DNA of 64,000 nucleotides from positions 310,001-374,000 of the forward strand of contig DAIDHV010000003.1 in the NCBI GenBank assembly GCA_027451905.1. Reading direction: 5' to 3'. The translations under genes and the position numbers were made by a program. This stretch comes from Armatimonadota bacterium (GTDB lineage Bacteria > Armatimonadota > Fimbriimonadia > Fimbriimonadales > Fimbriimonadaceae). The first letter of the stretch is position 1; each line of letters begins with the position of its first letter. Below are positions 35,144-44,072 of the stretch, in pieces. The notes beneath the pieces were generated by a model, which saw nothing but the letters and a program-made list of their open reading frames with translations, was not told where the DNA came from and ran no database searches.

Positions 35144-36163
35144 TCAGAAATCGGTTCCGGTTGAGTTAGCCCATTGCACACTGGTTGGAGCCGTGGAAGG
35201 AAGGATAGACTCGTTGGTGACCGAAGACGGTATCAAAACATAGGTGCCCACGGTCCCACCCACATTCTCTGCGCAAACCACAGACATGGAATCGGGGGAA
35301 TAAGCCAAGGGTTGGATCATGCTTGGGCTAGAGCTGTTGCTGTAGATCACGGAGTTTGTAGGATTCGTTGTGATGTTCGTCCACTGAGTTAAATTTCCTT
35401 CTAAACTTGGTCCAACGAGTTGCTGATATCCAAGCAGAGCAGTTGAGCCGTCTTGGCTTACTGTGCATCCATTGATGGTGTAAGCGCTGGCAACCGCGGG
35501 GCCAAGGAGTACCTTATAGGCGCCTGCCGTATAGGTCGCTCCGCTGACCGTGTAGGTCTGGGCATCAAAGTCAAAAGATCCTGGCGTTGGGTCATTAACC
35601 ACTTCCGCAAAAACATGGGTATTGCCGTTGGTGAGATTGTCAACATCAAAAGCCTTGCAATCTCCGAGGCTGCGGACTTCAATGTTTTGCTTTAGACCGT
35701 AGTTGTACTCCCAGATATTGCCGCTGCTTAGGTAAAAAACGCCATCGGTCCGAACGCGAATGTTGCTCGGAGTTCCAACCAGCAAAAATGTAAAGGCGCC
35801 GCTTGGGTTGGGAACAACACCGGTAGAACTTGCTTGCCCATAGGTTCCATTGGGTCCATTGAATGCCAAAAGTTCGGGGGTTGGAAAGTCTAGAAGTTCA
35901 GCGGCTGATGTACCGGTGAATTTATATAATTGATTCACCGTAAATGGGCCAGTAGAAGACAATCCGCTAACAAGGCTGAAGTTGCCGGAAGCATCAGATA
36001 AAAAAATCTGACCCCGATTGTTTGCACCTGTCAAGGAAACGCCGGTCGGTGCGGGAAAAGACACAGATAGGACCCCGCCAGAGCCTCCGCCTCCACATCC
36101 GGCCGCAATCAGCCCAAGTGAGACGGCAATGAAGAGAGAGAGAGATAGCTTTCGTGTTTCCAT
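35144..36163 (-). CDS. Lipoprotein of unknown function, intact paralogue
   Basis: A 339-residue protein. The N-terminus LFIAVSLGLIAAGCGGGGSGG has a lipobox (IAAGC) and glycine linker. The outer domain is beta-rich with the block VGTPSNIRVRTDGVFYLSSG, also in the neighbour 33602-34345, and several AxxYTVSGATYTA-like repeats. It is Ser/Thr/Asn-rich, typical of surface beta-propellers. No enzyme motif is seen. Together with its neighbour it is a local duplication, not tandem copies in the same direction interrupted only by the 34496 gene. Confidence 0.8.
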   Translation of the reverse strand: METRKLSLSLFIAVSLGLIAAGCGGGGSGGVLSVSFPAPTGVSLTGANNRGQIFLSDASGNFSLVSGLSSTGPFTVNQLYKFTGTSAAELLDFPTPELLAFNGPNGTYGQASSTGVVPNPSGAFTFLLVGTPSNIRVRTDGVFYLSSGNIWEYNYGLKQNIEVRSLGDCKAFDVDNLTNGNTHVFAEVVNDPTPGSFDFDAQTYTVSGATYTAGAYKVLLGPAVASAYTINGCTVSQDGSTALLGYQQLVGPSLEGNLTQWTNITTNPTNSVIYSNSSSPSMIQPLAYSPDSMSVVCAENVGGTVGTYVLIPSSVTNESILPSTAPTSVQWANSTGTDF

Positions 36164-36462
36164 GGGGGGTTCTGGCTTGTGAAGCTTCCGAGCGAACTCA
36201 GATCAAACAACTTCAACTTGTCAAATAAGACTACCTTGTGGAATGATCTAGTTCAACAAGAATTTTCGGGAGGTTTCTAGGCACATTGCTTTCCGGTAAC
36301 CTATATGGGGCTCACTTTGCGCGGCTGGCGTCTTTTCTCGAACCAAGCACTTGGGATGGCATCAAGGTGAATTTGACCATTGATAGGTGGAACCGGCAAT
36401 GCGATCTAATTCCGACCAAGAAAAGTGGGATCGTTCAACTTCTTGCACAATATTAGCTAAGA
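36164..36462. other. 299-nt divergent intergenic region before the AraC regulator
   Basis: Promoters for the lipoprotein (leftward) and AraC regulator (rightward) should lie here. TATTAG at 36451-36456 sits 6 nt before the araC-like ATG. No further gene or strong fold is seen. Confidence 0.45.
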
Positions 36463-37389
36463 ATGCAAATTGAACCTGTTCAAACTTGGCAAGGCGGTGT
36501 AGATCATCTTGACGGACTCAATTTACATCAAATTAAAATTCCTATTGGGAACTTGCGGAATCCCATTAGTACCTTTGGGTTTGAGCTTTCGGGGCAAAGG
36601 CGTCAGCTTTGCTACTTAAAAGCCGATATTTCTTGTGCAGCCGCACTTATCATTTTAGAGGGAACTCTGCTCCTTGGGACACCCGGCGTGGAAGATGCAG
36701 TCGTAGCGATTCCAGGCACGGTGGCAGTTTTCCGGGGCGGAATTCGATCCCCAATCATTTCTGCAGCTGGAACTCATAAAGGAGCAATCCTAGAGTGGAT
36801 TGAACCTGAGTTTCCGTTTTTGGCGGAAGCATTAGAAATTGCACTGGGCCCCCGATCCACGCCATCCAGATCGTTTGCGGCTGCAAAAATGGGAGTAGAA
36901 CTAGAGTCAAAGGTGCTTCCTCTAGTTTCGGAAGCAGGCGGTGAGGATGAGCGAAGCCCGCTTCACTTTGCTGCGCTTCTTTTTGAACTGGTCAACATTG
37001 CCACCAATCCTGCCGCCCAGACCATTTTTATGGAGATTCCTTCCCAAGTGCCGTATCCAATCAGGCAAGTCCTTCGAAGGGTCGTAGCCGACAAGGGTAT
37101 GAATTGGAATATTATCAGAGCTACTAAAGAATCAGACTACTCCCAGTACCACCTTTCGCGGGTCATGAAGTCTCATTTTGAAGGGAGTTTTCAGGACTTT
37201 GTTGATTTATGCAAGTGTAAAGAAGCTGTTGACAGGCTAACGAACACAGAAGTCGCAATCCAGCAGATTGCGATTGACTGCGGCTTTGTTACTCCTTCTA
37301 ACTTCAATCGAGTTTTATCAACCAAACTTGGAGTTGGTCCTAGCGAAGTTCGCAAGGCTTGCACCCAATTCTTTTTTGTAACCGCTTAG
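36463..37389 (+). CDS. AraC-family transcriptional regulator
   Basis: A 308-residue regulator. The C-terminal 100 residues form the double helix-turn-helix: first helix pair around SDYSQYHLSRVMKSHFEGSF, second around VAIQQIAIDCGFVTPSNFNRV, then GVGPSEVRK. The N-terminal 190 residues (with GFELSGQRRQLC) are a probable cupin-like sensor of unknown ligand. The gene has TATTAG exactly 6 nt before its ATG. Targets are not evident; it faces away from the lipoprotein gene. Confidence 0.9.
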   Translation: MQIEPVQTWQGGVDHLDGLNLHQIKIPIGNLRNPISTFGFELSGQRRQLCYLKADISCAAALIILEGTLLLGTPGVEDAVVAIPGTVAVFRGGIRSPIISAAGTHKGAILEWIEPEFPFLAEALEIALGPRSTPSRSFAAAKMGVELESKVLPLVSEAGGEDERSPLHFAALLFELVNIATNPAAQTIFMEIPSQVPYPIRQVLRRVVADKGMNWNIIRATKESDYSQYHLSRVMKSHFEGSFQDFVDLCKCKEAVDRLTNTEVAIQQIAIDCGFVTPSNFNRVLSTKLGVGPSEVRKACTQFFFVTA

Positions 37390-37431
37390 CATCCTTTGGA
37401 AGCTTGCAGGCCTCATTGAAGTAAATGGCAC

Positions 37432-38376
37432 TCAACCGGCGCTTCTTTGAAGCCGGTCCCAAACTGCGCTCCACTCGGTGTCTTGAGGTGGTTTTTCTAT
37501 TTCTATGAGTGAAGTTTGGGTTCGCTCTAGCTGATGAAGAGCTGCATAAAGAGTTGAAGCATAGCCAGCGGGGTCGGTTGGCATTGAAATTTGGTTTGCG
37601 TAGGTGGGCTGTCTGCCAAATAAGAGGGCAGTATCACACGTGGCAAAGTCTACTAATTTTGTCACTGCATCTGGAGCGTAGTGCTTGGCGTATTGACCGG
37701 GAGACAAGTGAAGATTAGGACTCGTGGCGGCTAAGATTTCTTGAGGCCCTGGTGAGGATTCTGCTGTTCCACCAAGAACACTTTGGATCTGATCTTCTGA
37801 AATGATTCCTTTCCTCAAGATTTGCGATGAATTGGAAAGCAGAGAAACGACCGTTGATTCGATCCCGATTTTGCAGGGACCACCATCTAAGACCACTGAG
37901 GTAGCGGCGATCATTTCTTGGTCTAAATCTCGCACCTGGGTGGCGCTCAAATGGGCAAACCGGTTTGCACTGGGTGCGCACAGGGCTCTCCCGCACGATT
38001 CAAGCAAAGACATGGCTACTGGGTGATCGGGCATGCGGATTGCGACCGAATCCAGATTGGCAGCCGCTAAATCACAAATCATGCCTCTTTTACGAGGCAA
38101 AACCATGCTAAGTGGCCCCGGCCAAAAGGCTTCGGCAAGAGCCTGAGCTCTTTGATCCCAAACCGTAGTCAGGCTCTTTGCCATTTCAATGGAGGCAACA
38201 TGAGCAATCAAGGGATTCTCCAAGGGTCTGCCTTTTGCAGCAAAGACTTTGCCGATTGCCTCGGGATTTGAGGCATCAGCCGCCAAACCATAAACGGTTT
38301 CTGTTGGCATCACGACGATCTCTCCATTCAGGATGGCTTCGGCAGCCTCTAAAACTAAAGTGGGAAGGTTGTTCAA
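37432..38376 (-). CDS. tsaC: Threonylcarbamoyl-AMP synthase (Sua5/TsaC family)
   Basis: A 314-residue protein making threonylcarbamoyl-AMP from threonine, bicarbonate and ATP for the t6A modification of tRNA. VMPTETVYGLAADASN near 22-37 and KGRPLENPL near 49-57 form the nucleotide-binding core. An extra C-terminal domain (about 210-314, beginning LSPGQYAKHYAPD) marks the longer Sua5 type. It is the last gene of the long minus-strand cluster, 9 nt after aroE. Confidence 0.93.
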   Translation of the reverse strand: MNNLPTLVLEAAEAILNGEIVVMPTETVYGLAADASNPEAIGKVFAAKGRPLENPLIAHVASIEMAKSLTTVWDQRAQALAEAFWPGPLSMVLPRKRGMICDLAAANLDSVAIRMPDHPVAMSLLESCGRALCAPSANRFAHLSATQVRDLDQEMIAATSVVLDGGPCKIGIESTVVSLLSNSSQILRKGIISEDQIQSVLGGTAESSPGPQEILAATSPNLHLSPGQYAKHYAPDAVTKLVDFATCDTALLFGRQPTYANQISMPTDPAGYASTLYAALHQLERTQTSLIEIEKPPQDTEWSAVWDRLQRSAG

Positions 38377-38385
38377 AGTGCGGCC

Positions 38386-39192
38386 CTAAAATTCGCTTAT
38401 CCCAAGAGCAGATTTCATTGCCCGGTATCCAAGATCAATCTGGCCCGGTGTTAGATTGCCCAACCAAAAGGCAAGCGAGAGAATTCCCTGCGATGCCAAT
38501 AACAGCCTCCCATCAAAAACTTTACAGCCATGGGCGGCCGCTTCAATCAAGAATGGAGTTGATGCCATTGATGGACCAGTATTGCCATACATCAAAGAAA
38601 AAACGTTAGGAGGATTTTCAAAACCAGACCAGTTTAAGGAGAGTTTTTCACCAAGCGCATTGGCAGAAGTTGCATCAATGATAAAATCGAAATCTAGGGG
38701 ATCGGTAAGATTTACGATCTCAAAACTGAACAATAATTCTGCTCGAAGTGATTTGAGCTTTTCGGTTGTCCGATTAGTTGCAAAGACACTTCGATATTCC
38801 TCCACCAGAAGGGCATAGTGAACTGCTCGGGCCGAGCCTCCCGCTCCAAGCACCAGTACGCGGTCTTCTGGTCTCACCCCGATTTCCTTGAGGCAGCTCA
38901 TCATGCCCAGAGCATCGGTGTTGATCGATTTTAGGCTTGGAAACTGCACGGTATTGACCGCTCCAATCCGCCGACCATCGTCATCAGGGTGAGTGCATTG
39001 CAAAGCAACTTCTTTAAGGGGCAAAGTGCAGTTAGCACCTTGATAGCCTAGGTTGGAAAGGTGAGTCAAAGCATCTTTTAGCTCATGAGGCGGAGTGTTA
39101 AGGGCTACGTAGGACTTGGGAATCCCTAACTGATCGAGGGCAAATTGCTGCATTTTTGGTGAAAGCGAATGGGATACTGGGTCACCCAACAC
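38386..39192 (-). CDS. aroE: Shikimate dehydrogenase
   Basis: A 268-residue NADP enzyme of aromatic amino acid synthesis. GDPVSHSLSPKMQ (3-15) is the shikimate-binding start, NCTLPLKE the catalytic Lys segment, and VLGAGGSARA the nucleotide loop. The N-terminus is short: the frame stays open upstream (ADFC before VLGDPV) but offers only GTG 39192 as start. It is preceded by the HAD-GtrA gene (41 nt) and followed by tsaC. Confidence 0.9.
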   Translation of the reverse strand: MLGDPVSHSLSPKMQQFALDQLGIPKSYVALNTPPHELKDALTHLSNLGYQGANCTLPLKEVALQCTHPDDDGRRIGAVNTVQFPSLKSINTDALGMMSCLKEIGVRPEDRVLVLGAGGSARAVHYALLVEEYRSVFATNRTTEKLKSLRAELLFSFEIVNLTDPLDFDFIIDATSANALGEKLSLNWSGFENPPNVFSLMYGNTGPSMASTPFLIEAAAHGCKVFDGRLLLASQGILSLAFWLGNLTPGQIDLGYRAMKSALGISEF

Positions 39193-39233
39193 GCAAAAAT
39201 CCGCATCCGGAGCTTTTTGCCAAGGACAGGCGG

Positions 39234-40364
39234 CTATAAGGAAGCCTCCTGATGAGACTCAATTGGAGTGGTCCTTCCTGGCCGAAATGCATAAAACCTT
39301 TGCCCGATAAAGTTCCACGCGGCCACCACAATCGCAGCGATCGCTTTAGCTCCTGCTGTAGATTCAGCTTTACTTCCCGGGATGACGGTATAGAAGTGGG
39401 CGGATATTAAAGAGTTGATCGCAGTACCAATCAGAGTGATGACAAAAAACCTCTTCAGTTGCCTTGCTGTTTCTTGGGATCCTTTGAGTTCAAATGTCCA
39501 TAGACGATTGAGATAGAAGCTGTTTGCCATTGCAACCAGGGCCGCAATCCAGAAGAAAACGGCGGCCGCCGCATGATCGGGTTTGGTTTGGGCACCAAAC
39601 ACAAATGGGAAAGTCGCTTTAAGCCATCTTCCTGCAATCAAGCTGAGGAGAACGCCGTGAATCTTCACCACAGATTCAAGAAGAATCGAGATCCCCGCAT
39701 CAATTGCAAAGGAAACTCCTCCAACTATACAGAACCTTAGAATTTGCCTAAATAACGTGCGCTTCACAAAAGGCCTAGCGGCTTCCCCTGCATCCAAAGC
39801 AGCGGTCGGCGGAGTCTCCAGCGCCTGAAGGATGCCAAGAACGACCCTTGACTCTATCCATCGATTTATTTTCGTACCAATAAACTCGGTGTCACTTAAG
39901 GGTTCTATCCAAATCGCTTCAATTCCGCTTCGGTTGGCACCAAAGACGTCGGTAAGAATCTGATCGCCTATCATGATGGCTTCACTTGCCTGAACCTGAA
40001 ATTTTTGCAACGAAGCAAGATACATAGATCTGCTGGGCTTCATTCTGCCTTCTACAATCGAAACATCTAGGGTTTCGGCAAGGCTAGCCAGCCGCGATTT
40101 TCGGTGAGTGTTGCTCAGTAGAGCCACGTTCAGACCTAAATTCTTGGCTTGCTGAACCCAGTCTAAGACGACATCGGCTATTTCGTGGCTTTGCCATTTA
40201 GTCAGAGTGTTATCAACATCAAGGAGGATTAGTTTTTTGCCACTTGCAATTAGGCTTTCCAAGTCTATTTCCTGCAAACTATTGGCCTTCATGATCGGGC
40301 AAAAGGGCCGATGAAGTTGACTAACTTTAAGGCGGTCTATGGGGCCAGAGGGTAACCGTGTCAT
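39234..40364 (-). CDS. Fusion of HAD-IIIA (YqeG-like) phosphatase and GtrA-like membrane domain
   Basis: A 376-residue protein in two parts. Residues about 30-170 are a HAD phosphatase with DVDNTLTKW, the ALLSNTHRKSR Ser/Thr motif, KPSRSMY lysine and GDQILTDVFGANRSG, close to YqeG. From about 205 on, LFRQILRFCIVGGVSFAIDAG begins a GtrA-like domain with four membrane segments, ending around GQRFYAFRP. GtrA proteins are thought to move undecaprenyl-linked sugars. The two domains are normally separate, so a linked phosphatase/flippase activity is only a guess. It overlaps mltG by 4 nt. Confidence 0.82.
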   Translation of the reverse strand: MTRLPSGPIDRLKVSQLHRPFCPIMKANSLQEIDLESLIASGKKLILLDVDNTLTKWQSHEIADVVLDWVQQAKNLGLNVALLSNTHRKSRLASLAETLDVSIVEGRMKPSRSMYLASLQKFQVQASEAIMIGDQILTDVFGANRSGIEAIWIEPLSDTEFIGTKINRWIESRVVLGILQALETPPTAALDAGEAARPFVKRTLFRQILRFCIVGGVSFAIDAGISILLESVVKIHGVLLSLIAGRWLKATFPFVFGAQTKPDHAAAAVFFWIAALVAMANSFYLNRLWTFELKGSQETARQLKRFFVITLIGTAINSLISAHFYTVIPGSKAESTAGAKAIAAIVVAAWNFIGQRFYAFRPGRTTPIESHQEASL

Positions 40365-41386
40365 TGATTTGGGTTGCCAGTAGGCGTCTGAGCCAGCACT
40401 TGTTTTCGAATGGCAATATTTTTTAAGTGCTGCTTGTAACTACTGGCAAAAAGAGTATGACCGTTTGGCAAAGCAACATAGTACAAATAGTTGACTTGAG
40501 CAGGGTGAAGTGCCGCTTCAATGGCATCAATTGTTGGCGAACAAATTGGAGTTGGAGGAAGGCCTTTGTGGGTGTACAAATTGTAGGGGCCAGAAATAGA
40601 CCTGTAATCCTTAAAAGTTAGACGCCTCCATACACCAAGTCCGTACAGCAGTGAGGCATCAATCTGAAGGGGCATGCCTTTTTTTATGCGGTTTGCAATC
40701 ACCGCTGAAATTAAGGGTTCATCCGATTTATTGCCGGCTTCCAATTGAATCAGGGAGGCAATTGTCAATACCTGCTGGAGATTAGGAATGGGGCCGATAA
40801 CTTTGTACACTCGGTTATCGAAATCGTCCAGTTGCATTTGCACAATCCGCCTCGCCCCCAAAATGGGTGGAATGTCATAAGTGTCAGGATACAAATACCC
40901 TTCTAATGAGGTTTGGGGCAATGGAACCGACGTAAGACTTTGGGCAAGTTGGGGGTTGTGAACCAAATCGAGATAAGATCGCGCGCTGCACGCTTCATTT
41001 TTTTGGAGTAGCCTTGCCGTTCTTGCCGCCCAGTTGGTTTCAGGAATCCGAAACATCCGCCTAATAGGAGCCTTTAACGCCTTTAAGATTTGTGCGGCTG
41101 TCATTTCGGGCCCAAATTGATATGTGCCAACGGAAACAACGGATCTTGAATGCATAAGCCTTGCCAAAATCATTGTTGCTTTGGCAGACCGTAAAAAGTC
41201 CTTTTCTTCAAGGGTTTCCAGAACCTGGCTTAGCTTAACTTGGGAATTTAACCGATAGTAGCTGTCGTTTCCGGACGCGCGAACAGGGCGGAGGTCTCTT
41301 GTCCACTGCAGGCCAATGCCAGTGCAAACTAAAACCGCCCCAGTTGCAAAAAGGGTCCGCAGTCTTTTGGGAGAAACCTTTCTCAT
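40361..41386 (-). CDS. mltG: Endolytic murein transglycosylase MltG
   Basis: A 341-residue inner-membrane enzyme that cuts nascent glycan strands and sets chain length. An N-terminal membrane anchor (about 8-26) is followed by the LysM-like part and the YceG domain: LEGYLYPDTY, SLIQLEAGNKSDEP with the catalytic Glu, VIANRIKKGMPLQ and the GPYNLYTHKGLPPTPICSP motif. It overlaps ruvX by 4 nt upstream, an order often found in other bacteria. Confidence 0.92.
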   Translation of the reverse strand: MRKVSPKRLRTLFATGAVLVCTGIGLQWTRDLRPVRASGNDSYYRLNSQVKLSQVLETLEEKDFLRSAKATMILARLMHSRSVVSVGTYQFGPEMTAAQILKALKAPIRRMFRIPETNWAARTARLLQKNEACSARSYLDLVHNPQLAQSLTSVPLPQTSLEGYLYPDTYDIPPILGARRIVQMQLDDFDNRVYKVIGPIPNLQQVLTIASLIQLEAGNKSDEPLISAVIANRIKKGMPLQIDASLLYGLGVWRRLTFKDYRSISGPYNLYTHKGLPPTPICSPTIDAIEAALHPAQVNYLYYVALPNGHTLFASSYKQHLKNIAIRKQVLAQTPTGNPNQ

Positions 41387-41799
41387 GAAGAAAGTTTCTC
41401 CACGTAACGACTAAATATCAGGCAGGCGGCAACCCCATCCTTTTTAGCAGAGACTTGGCTGCCGCTTTGTCCGGCTTCCTTGAGCCAAGCCTCGGCTTCC
41501 AGGCTGGTGAAGGCTTCGTTTTCCAACTTAGTATTCAGTCCGGCTTCCATTAAGATTGAGGCAAGGGCCCGACAGGCTTTTTGCATTTTGCCATGGTCGC
41601 CTGGATTCAAGAATTGAGGATCGCCAATCACAATGAGTTCTGCCTCTACTTTCTGTGCGATTGCTGCAATCGCGTTTGCGTCCTTCTTTAAGGCTCCCGA
41701 AGCCAAGATTGTAGGCAAAGCCGTAGGTAAGTTTATATCAGATTGCCCGTAAGCTAATCCGATTCGCTTCAAACCAAAATCAACTGCCAGAATTATCAA
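41383..41799 (-). CDS. ruvX: Holliday junction resolvase RuvX (YqgF family)
   Basis: A 138-residue RNase H-fold nuclease, thought to process pre-16S rRNA or DNA junctions. AVDFGLKRIGLAYG at 5-18 gives the catalytic Asp7 and the family signature. The end has the Asp/Glu-containing helix. It starts inside the preceding gene (20-nt overlap) and overlaps mltG by 4 nt, so it is tightly coupled on both sides. Confidence 0.9.
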   Translation of the reverse strand: MIILAVDFGLKRIGLAYGQSDINLPTALPTILASGALKKDANAIAAIAQKVEAELIVIGDPQFLNPGDHGKMQKACRALASILMEAGLNTKLENEAFTSLEAEAWLKEAGQSGSQVSAKKDGVAACLIFSRYVEKLSS

Positions 41800-42550
41800 G
41801 AGGATGAAAGGCCGCTAGGACCTCATTATGGACCTTTCCATTAGAGCTAATGGCTTCGTCGGTTAGGTCTTGCTTGCCGTCAAAAGTCGTCCAAGTTCCG
41901 CCTGCCTCTTGCACGATGAGGGAAACCGAGGAAATATCCCAACGATTAACCCGGGGGTCAATCATAGCTTCTGCACGTCCGCTTGCCACCATAATGTGTC
42001 CAAAGGCATCTCCCCATGTTCGTGTTGCTCTTGTTCCAGGCACAAGCTCCAAAAATCCCTCCAGACGTCCTCTTTCCATGAGAGTTTTATGGCCCCCGCA
42101 TAGCAAGGTTCCTCCTTTTAAGGTTGAAGCGTTCGAGACGCTAATGGGGCGTCCGTTGCAGTAGGCGCCTTCACCTCTTTTTGCATAATACATCTCATCA
42201 AGAGCAGGTATGTAGGCGATGCCGATCTCGGGAACGCCCTCAATTTCGAAGCTAAGGAGGGTTGCAAAAAGAGGCACTCCGGCTACAAAGGATTTGGTTC
42301 CGTCAATAGGATCAATGACCCACCTAGTTAAACTCGAGCCAGAAGCACCCTCTTCTTCTCCTAGAATCGAGTCTTTTGGGTAGGTTTTGGAAATTGCAGC
42401 CCGGATCAAACTTTCGGCTTGCTTGTCGGCAATGGTAACTGGAGAATCATCGCTCTTGATTTCAACCGATTCAAGGTTATTGAAGTGGGCTAACGTTGAT
42501 CTGCCTGCTTGGTAAGCCGTATTGAGTGCAAAAGCTAGGCGTTGGTCCAC
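41780..42550 (-). CDS. Inositol-monophosphatase-family phosphatase (histidinol-phosphatase-like)
   Basis: A 256-residue Mg-dependent sugar/alcohol phosphatase. The metal site is DPIDGTKSF with upstream GEEEG, and the late WDISS motif is complete, so it should be active. The family includes inositol-, histidinol- and PAP phosphatases. Sequence resembles HisN, but no histidine genes are near. Sitting directly after sulfate assimilation genes, a PAP/3'-nucleotidase (CysQ-like) role is also possible. It is 9 nt after cobA. Confidence 0.83.
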   Translation of the reverse strand: MDQRLAFALNTAYQAGRSTLAHFNNLESVEIKSDDSPVTIADKQAESLIRAAISKTYPKDSILGEEEGASGSSLTRWVIDPIDGTKSFVAGVPLFATLLSFEIEGVPEIGIAYIPALDEMYYAKRGEGAYCNGRPISVSNASTLKGGTLLCGGHKTLMERGRLEGFLELVPGTRATRTWGDAFGHIMVASGRAEAMIDPRVNRWDISSVSLIVQEAGGTWTTFDGKQDLTDEAISSNGKVHNEVLAAFHPLDNSGS

Positions 42551-42559
42551 TTTTCAAGT

Positions 42560-43324
42560 TTACCGAGGCAGTGATGCATTCCTTTGTTTGCCAAACGCGG
42601 CGGAAGCCATTTGGATTTCTGCAGGAATGTTTGCAACCTCTCCAACAATGAAAGTTGCAGGAGCCTCAAGCCCCTTAGCTAGTTCTCCGATTTCTTGAAG
42701 CGAGCCAAAAACCGTTTTTTCATCTGGCAACGTTGCTTTGGAAATTACCGCGGTTGGAGTCAATGGCGACTTTCCGTGAGCTATCAAAGACCCAGCAATT
42801 CCACTCAGGTTTTTGACCCCCATTAAGAAAATCGCAGTCGGTGCCTTGACTGCAAATTGCCAGTCTATCTCTGGGACACTGCCGTTTCCATGGTTACTGG
42901 CAGTAAAGACGGCAAAGGACTGAGCTAATCCACGGTGAGTGACAGGAATGAGGGCAGAAGAGGGGGCCGCAATCGAAGAAGAGATGCCTGGGATGACTTC
43001 AAAGTCAAGCCCAGCGAATGCCAACGCCAAGGCTTCTTCGCCTCCTCTTCCAAAGACAAAGGGATCGCCTCCTTTTAACCTCACCACCCGTTTTCGTTGC
43101 TTGCCGAGTTTAACAAGAAGGTTATTGATCTCCTCTTGGCTCCATGAATCCTTGGGATTGTTTGACTTTCCAACTAAGACCTTCTGAGCAGCATGGGCAG
43201 ATTCAACCAGATCGTGGTGGACCAAGCGATCAAACAAAACGACTTCGGCCTGCCTCAGCCGATTCAGCCCCTTGACTGTAATCAGTTCCGGATCGCCGGG
43301 TCCCGCACCAACTAGTGAGACCAT
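42560..43324 (-). CDS. cobA: Uroporphyrinogen-III C-methyltransferase
   Basis: A 254-residue SAM-dependent methylase that makes precorrin-2. VSLVGAGPGDPELITVKG at the start, the LVHHDL element, LKGGDPFVFGRGGEE and the VIPGISSSIAAP motif are all present. It overlaps sirC by 13 nt. The product feeds siroheme for the sulfite reductase made by the same cluster. Confidence 0.93.
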   Translation of the reverse strand: MVSLVGAGPGDPELITVKGLNRLRQAEVVLFDRLVHHDLVESAHAAQKVLVGKSNNPKDSWSQEEINNLLVKLGKQRKRVVRLKGGDPFVFGRGGEEALALAFAGLDFEVIPGISSSIAAPSSALIPVTHRGLAQSFAVFTASNHGNGSVPEIDWQFAVKAPTAIFLMGVKNLSGIAGSLIAHGKSPLTPTAVISKATLPDEKTVFGSLQEIGELAKGLEAPATFIVGEVANIPAEIQMASAAFGKQRNASLPR

Positions 43325-44061
43325 GCCGATTCCGCCTTTCTGGGTCTATCTTTACCTTCGGTGCAGCACTGTGCCAATTGGCAATGGTTGGTGCATTCCA
43401 AGCAACTGGCATGCTCAACCGACCATGACAAGGCGTTGTTAAAGCTTTCCTGTGCGTGGACCTCAGAATCAAGTTCCAATTGGCTCGCGATTTCAGATTC
43501 TATGACCAATTCCCAGAACCTTTTCTTTTGAGCGTAGGTAAGTGATGAGCGCTTCAAAAGGCCTCTATTCTTTCCAAGAAACCTAGCCATCTTGCCAATG
43601 CTGGGTGTCAGTATGGTCTTTAGAATCTGCTTTCGAATTTTCTGAGCGAGAGCAGGGCTTTCTCCAGAAGAAGAAATTGCTACCGTTATCGGGCCCTCCG
43701 ACGCATTGGCTGAAAAAATGAATCGGCAATGATCAGGATCATCAACCGAATTGACCGGCTTTTGCAGGTTCTCGCAATCAAGAAAGACATTTCTATTGAC
43801 AAAAGGATCGTTGGTTGCCGCAATCACCATAAAAAAGGAAGCAAGAACCTCGGGATCGTATTCCCGTTTAATCCACTGGATTCGGCCCGCTTCAACAAGT
43901 TCTTTGATGTTGCCGTCAATTCTAGGCGAGCAAATTGTTAAACTCGCGCCGGTTGGCAACAGGCTTTCCAACTTCTCAGTGGCAATTCTGCCTCCTCCAA
44001 CAATCAGAATCGGCTTACCGGAGAGGTTGAAGAAGAACGGAAAGTAAGTGGGCGTGCTCAT
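43312..44061 (-). CDS. Precorrin-2 dehydrogenase/sirohydrochlorin ferrochelatase-like protein
   Basis: A 249-residue protein of the SirC/Met8/CysG N-terminal type. LNLSGKPILIVGGGRIATEK (near 12-30) is the NAD-binding loop, followed by ATNDPFVNRNVF and SSSGESPALA. It oxidises precorrin-2 to sirohydrochlorin and may insert iron. After about residue 215 it has an unusual tail with five cysteines in CX2CX3CX4CC spacing (Cys220, 223, 227, 232, 233), not part of the usual family. It may bind metal or iron-sulfur. It lies 11 nt after the sulfite reductase gene. Confidence 0.87.
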   Translation of the reverse strand: MSTPTYFPFFFNLSGKPILIVGGGRIATEKLESLLPTGASLTICSPRIDGNIKELVEAGRIQWIKREYDPEVLASFFMVIAATNDPFVNRNVFLDCENLQKPVNSVDDPDHCRFIFSANASEGPITVAISSSGESPALAQKIRKQILKTILTPSIGKMARFLGKNRGLLKRSSLTYAQKKRFWELVIESEIASQLELDSEVHAQESFNNALSWSVEHASCLECTNHCQLAQCCTEGKDRPRKAESAWSH

Positions 44062-44072
44062 GAAAGAAAAAC

